The notes under the pieces were generated by a model. The model searched no databases. It saw only the letters and a list, made by a program, of their open reading frames with translations, and was not told the origin of the DNA. 49,161 nt of DNA from Bacteroidales bacterium UBA7009 (GTDB taxonomy: Bacteria; Bacteroidota; Bacteroidia; Bacteroidales; Paludibacteraceae). The first letter of the stretch is position 1. Each line of letters begins with the position of its first letter. This document shows, one piece after another, positions 48,481 to 49,161 of the stretch. The position numbers and the translations under genes are program-made. The stretch is taken from the NCBI GenBank assembly GCA_002449665.1, contig DJXH01000030.1:1-49161 (forward strand), in the 5' to 3' direction.

Positions 48481-48549
48481 TAATCTGTGTTATACAGCGT
48501 TAATCTGTGTTATACAGCGTTAATCTGTGTTATACAGCGTTAATCTGTA
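48481..48549 (-). repeat. 3.5 tandem copies of a 20-bp unit in the aminotransferase leader
   Basis: Three identical copies of TAATCTGTGTTATACAGCGT (48481-48540) and a partial fourth (TAATCTGT). Each holds an imperfect dyad CTGT-N5-ACAG. They lie between the predicted transcription start (~48561) and the ATG (48454). Confidence 0.9.
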
Positions 48550-48567
48550 TCGCATGCAAATTTGCCG

Positions 48568-48599
48568 CAAAGTTACAAGTTTTGGCTCTATTGTGCAAA
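48568..48599 (-). promoter_or_regulatory. perfect Bacteroidetes promoter of the aminotransferase gene
   Basis: On the minus strand TTTG (48599-48596), 20 bases, TAACTTTG (48575-48568). Start near 48561, giving a ~107-nt leader that contains the tandem repeats. Confidence 0.7.
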
Positions 48600-48661
48600 A
48601 ATATGTATAAATTTTGTATTATATTGTCCGACATCTCAATTCCAACAACTCTCGCAACTCT

Positions 48662-48822
48662 TTATTGCTCAAACTCCTCAATCTGCTGATACGTCTCTTC
48701 AAGCATCACTCCTTCAGCATCAAAATAGCGGCTTGCCAACTTGCGATACTTCTCCTCATGCTCAGAACCGATACGGATACTTTTTTGTCCTCTTGCATAT
48801 CTCGCGAAAAACCGGTACCTTT
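48662..48822 (-). pseudogene. 3' remnant of a gene cut by the IS element
   Basis: On the minus strand an open frame runs from the IS end to TAA at 48664-48662. It encodes about 50 residues ending GVMLEETYQQIEEFEQ, with SIRIGSEHEEKYRKLASRYF before. It has no start of its own and stays open up to the IS junction, so it looks like the C-terminus of a disrupted protein. Charged and helical; no family recognised. Confidence 0.5.
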
Positions 48823-49161
48823 TGAGGTGACCCCATTTATTTGGACGGGGTTAGTAAATATTGTTGGCCGTATGCGTGTTCATCGACAAGTTGTTCATAT
48901 AGGTCAGCCTGTATTGTACAGGACTCATGCGCAGACGCAGCTTGATACGGTCGTTGTTGTAATACCTGATGTACTCCGCCAAACCTTTCAGAAAGGTTTG
49001 CTCGTCGTCAAATCGGTTCACATAATAAAACTCGTTCTTCAGCAGCCCGAAAAAGTTCTCCATGACCGAGTTGTCCAGGCAGTTGCCCTTCCTTGACATG
49101 CTCTGTATGATACCGTGTTCGCGCAACGCCCACCTGTAATGCGCGTGCTGGTAATGCCATC
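48823..49161 (-). mobile_element. IS3-family insertion sequence (one end, extends past window)
   Basis: The terminal sequence TGAGGTGACCCCATTTATTT then GGAC (48823-48846) has the TG start and GGAC end typical of IS3/IS150-type inverted repeats. The transposase frame lies just inside. The other end is outside the window. Confidence 0.75.
48851..49161 (-). CDS. IS3-family transposase, C-terminal part (OrfB, rve domain)
   Basis: The frame is open to the right edge; about 103 residues are visible. It contains the end of the DDE integrase core: QSMSRKGNCLDNSVMENFFG then LLKNEF, where the E of MENFFG is the third catalytic residue, and the usual tail EYIRYYNNDRIKLRLRMSPV QYR. The catalytic aspartates lie beyond the edge. 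The gene ends 28 bp from the IS terminus. It performs cut-and-copy transposition via a circular intermediate in this family. Confidence 0.92.
   Translation of the reverse strand, partial: WHYQHAHYRWALREHGIIQSMSRKGNCLDNSVMENFFGLLKNEFYYVNRFDDEQTFLKGLAEYIRYYNNDRIKLRLRMSPVQYRLTYMNNLSMNTHTANNIY

Noticed and set aside
48481..48549. CRISPR array or plasmid-type iterons
   Set aside because: The 20-bp units are directly abutting with no spacers, and no cas or rep gene is nearby; they lie in a transcribed leader.

Overview
The window reads as a chromosomal segment of a Bacteroidota bacterium, most likely order Bacteroidales. Evidence: a SusC/SusD pair, three BspA-like surface proteins with DUF285 and LRR_5 repeats, a GSCFA protein, a Bacteroidetes-type SLC45-like transporter, and eight promoters that fit the Bacteroidetes sigma factor pattern (TTTG or near match, 19-21 bases, TAnnTTTG). 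Leaders are A-rich without clear Shine-Dalgarno sequences. Genus cannot be fixed from sequence alone. Both window edges cut genes: a glycosyltransferase on the left and an IS3-type transposase on the right.

Layout. 1-1226: partial GT2 glycosyltransferase (minus). 1424-10056: three tandem BspA-like secreted repeat proteins (minus) sharing a C-terminal tag. Their likely promoter lies 270 bp upstream, back to back with the promoter of the next, plus-strand block. 10400-13698 (plus): BadF/GlcNAc-kinase-like protein, murB, rsmE, PAP2 phosphatase; a Spy-like secreted protein overlaps the PAP2 gene tail from the other strand. 14102-17661 (plus): LolC/E-like permease, GSCFA protein, RluA-type pseudouridine synthase and TtcA-like thiolase, with start/stop overlaps. 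17805-19876 (plus): complete preQ0/preQ1 branch of queuosine synthesis (queF, queC, queD, queE), with its own promoter and a terminator embedded in the queE stop. 19912-24471 (minus): fprA flavodiiron protein, dxs and glyA. 24630-38785 (minus): a tightly packed ten-gene run transcribed recQ, rimO, HU, HU-TM-LysM, UvrA-like, WecA/MraY-like, ABC-F, GT4-like, GT2, EF-hand membrane protein. 38964-46909 (plus): SLC45-like transporter, SusC, SusD and a SusE/F-like lipoprotein with a CBM26-like end, probably an alpha-glucan uptake locus. 47056-48454: a small membrane protein and a DegT aminotransferase. 48662-49161: a gene remnant cut by an IS3-family element.

Most striking points. (1) A HU DNA-binding domain is fused through a Pro/Glu linker and a membrane helix to a LysM-like domain; it sits beside a free HU gene and a UvrA paralogue, and could physically tie nucleoid to cell wall. 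(2) Two 9-base G/C homopolymers lie where slippage would matter: early in the coding region of a glycosyltransferase, and inside a possible 76-codon leader ORF whose stop overlaps the first BspA start (ATGA). (3) The aminotransferase leader carries 3.5 tandem copies of a 20-bp dyad-containing unit between promoter and start codon.

No rRNA, tRNA or CRISPR array was seen. All domain calls come from reading sequences and remembered family motifs, not from a search.
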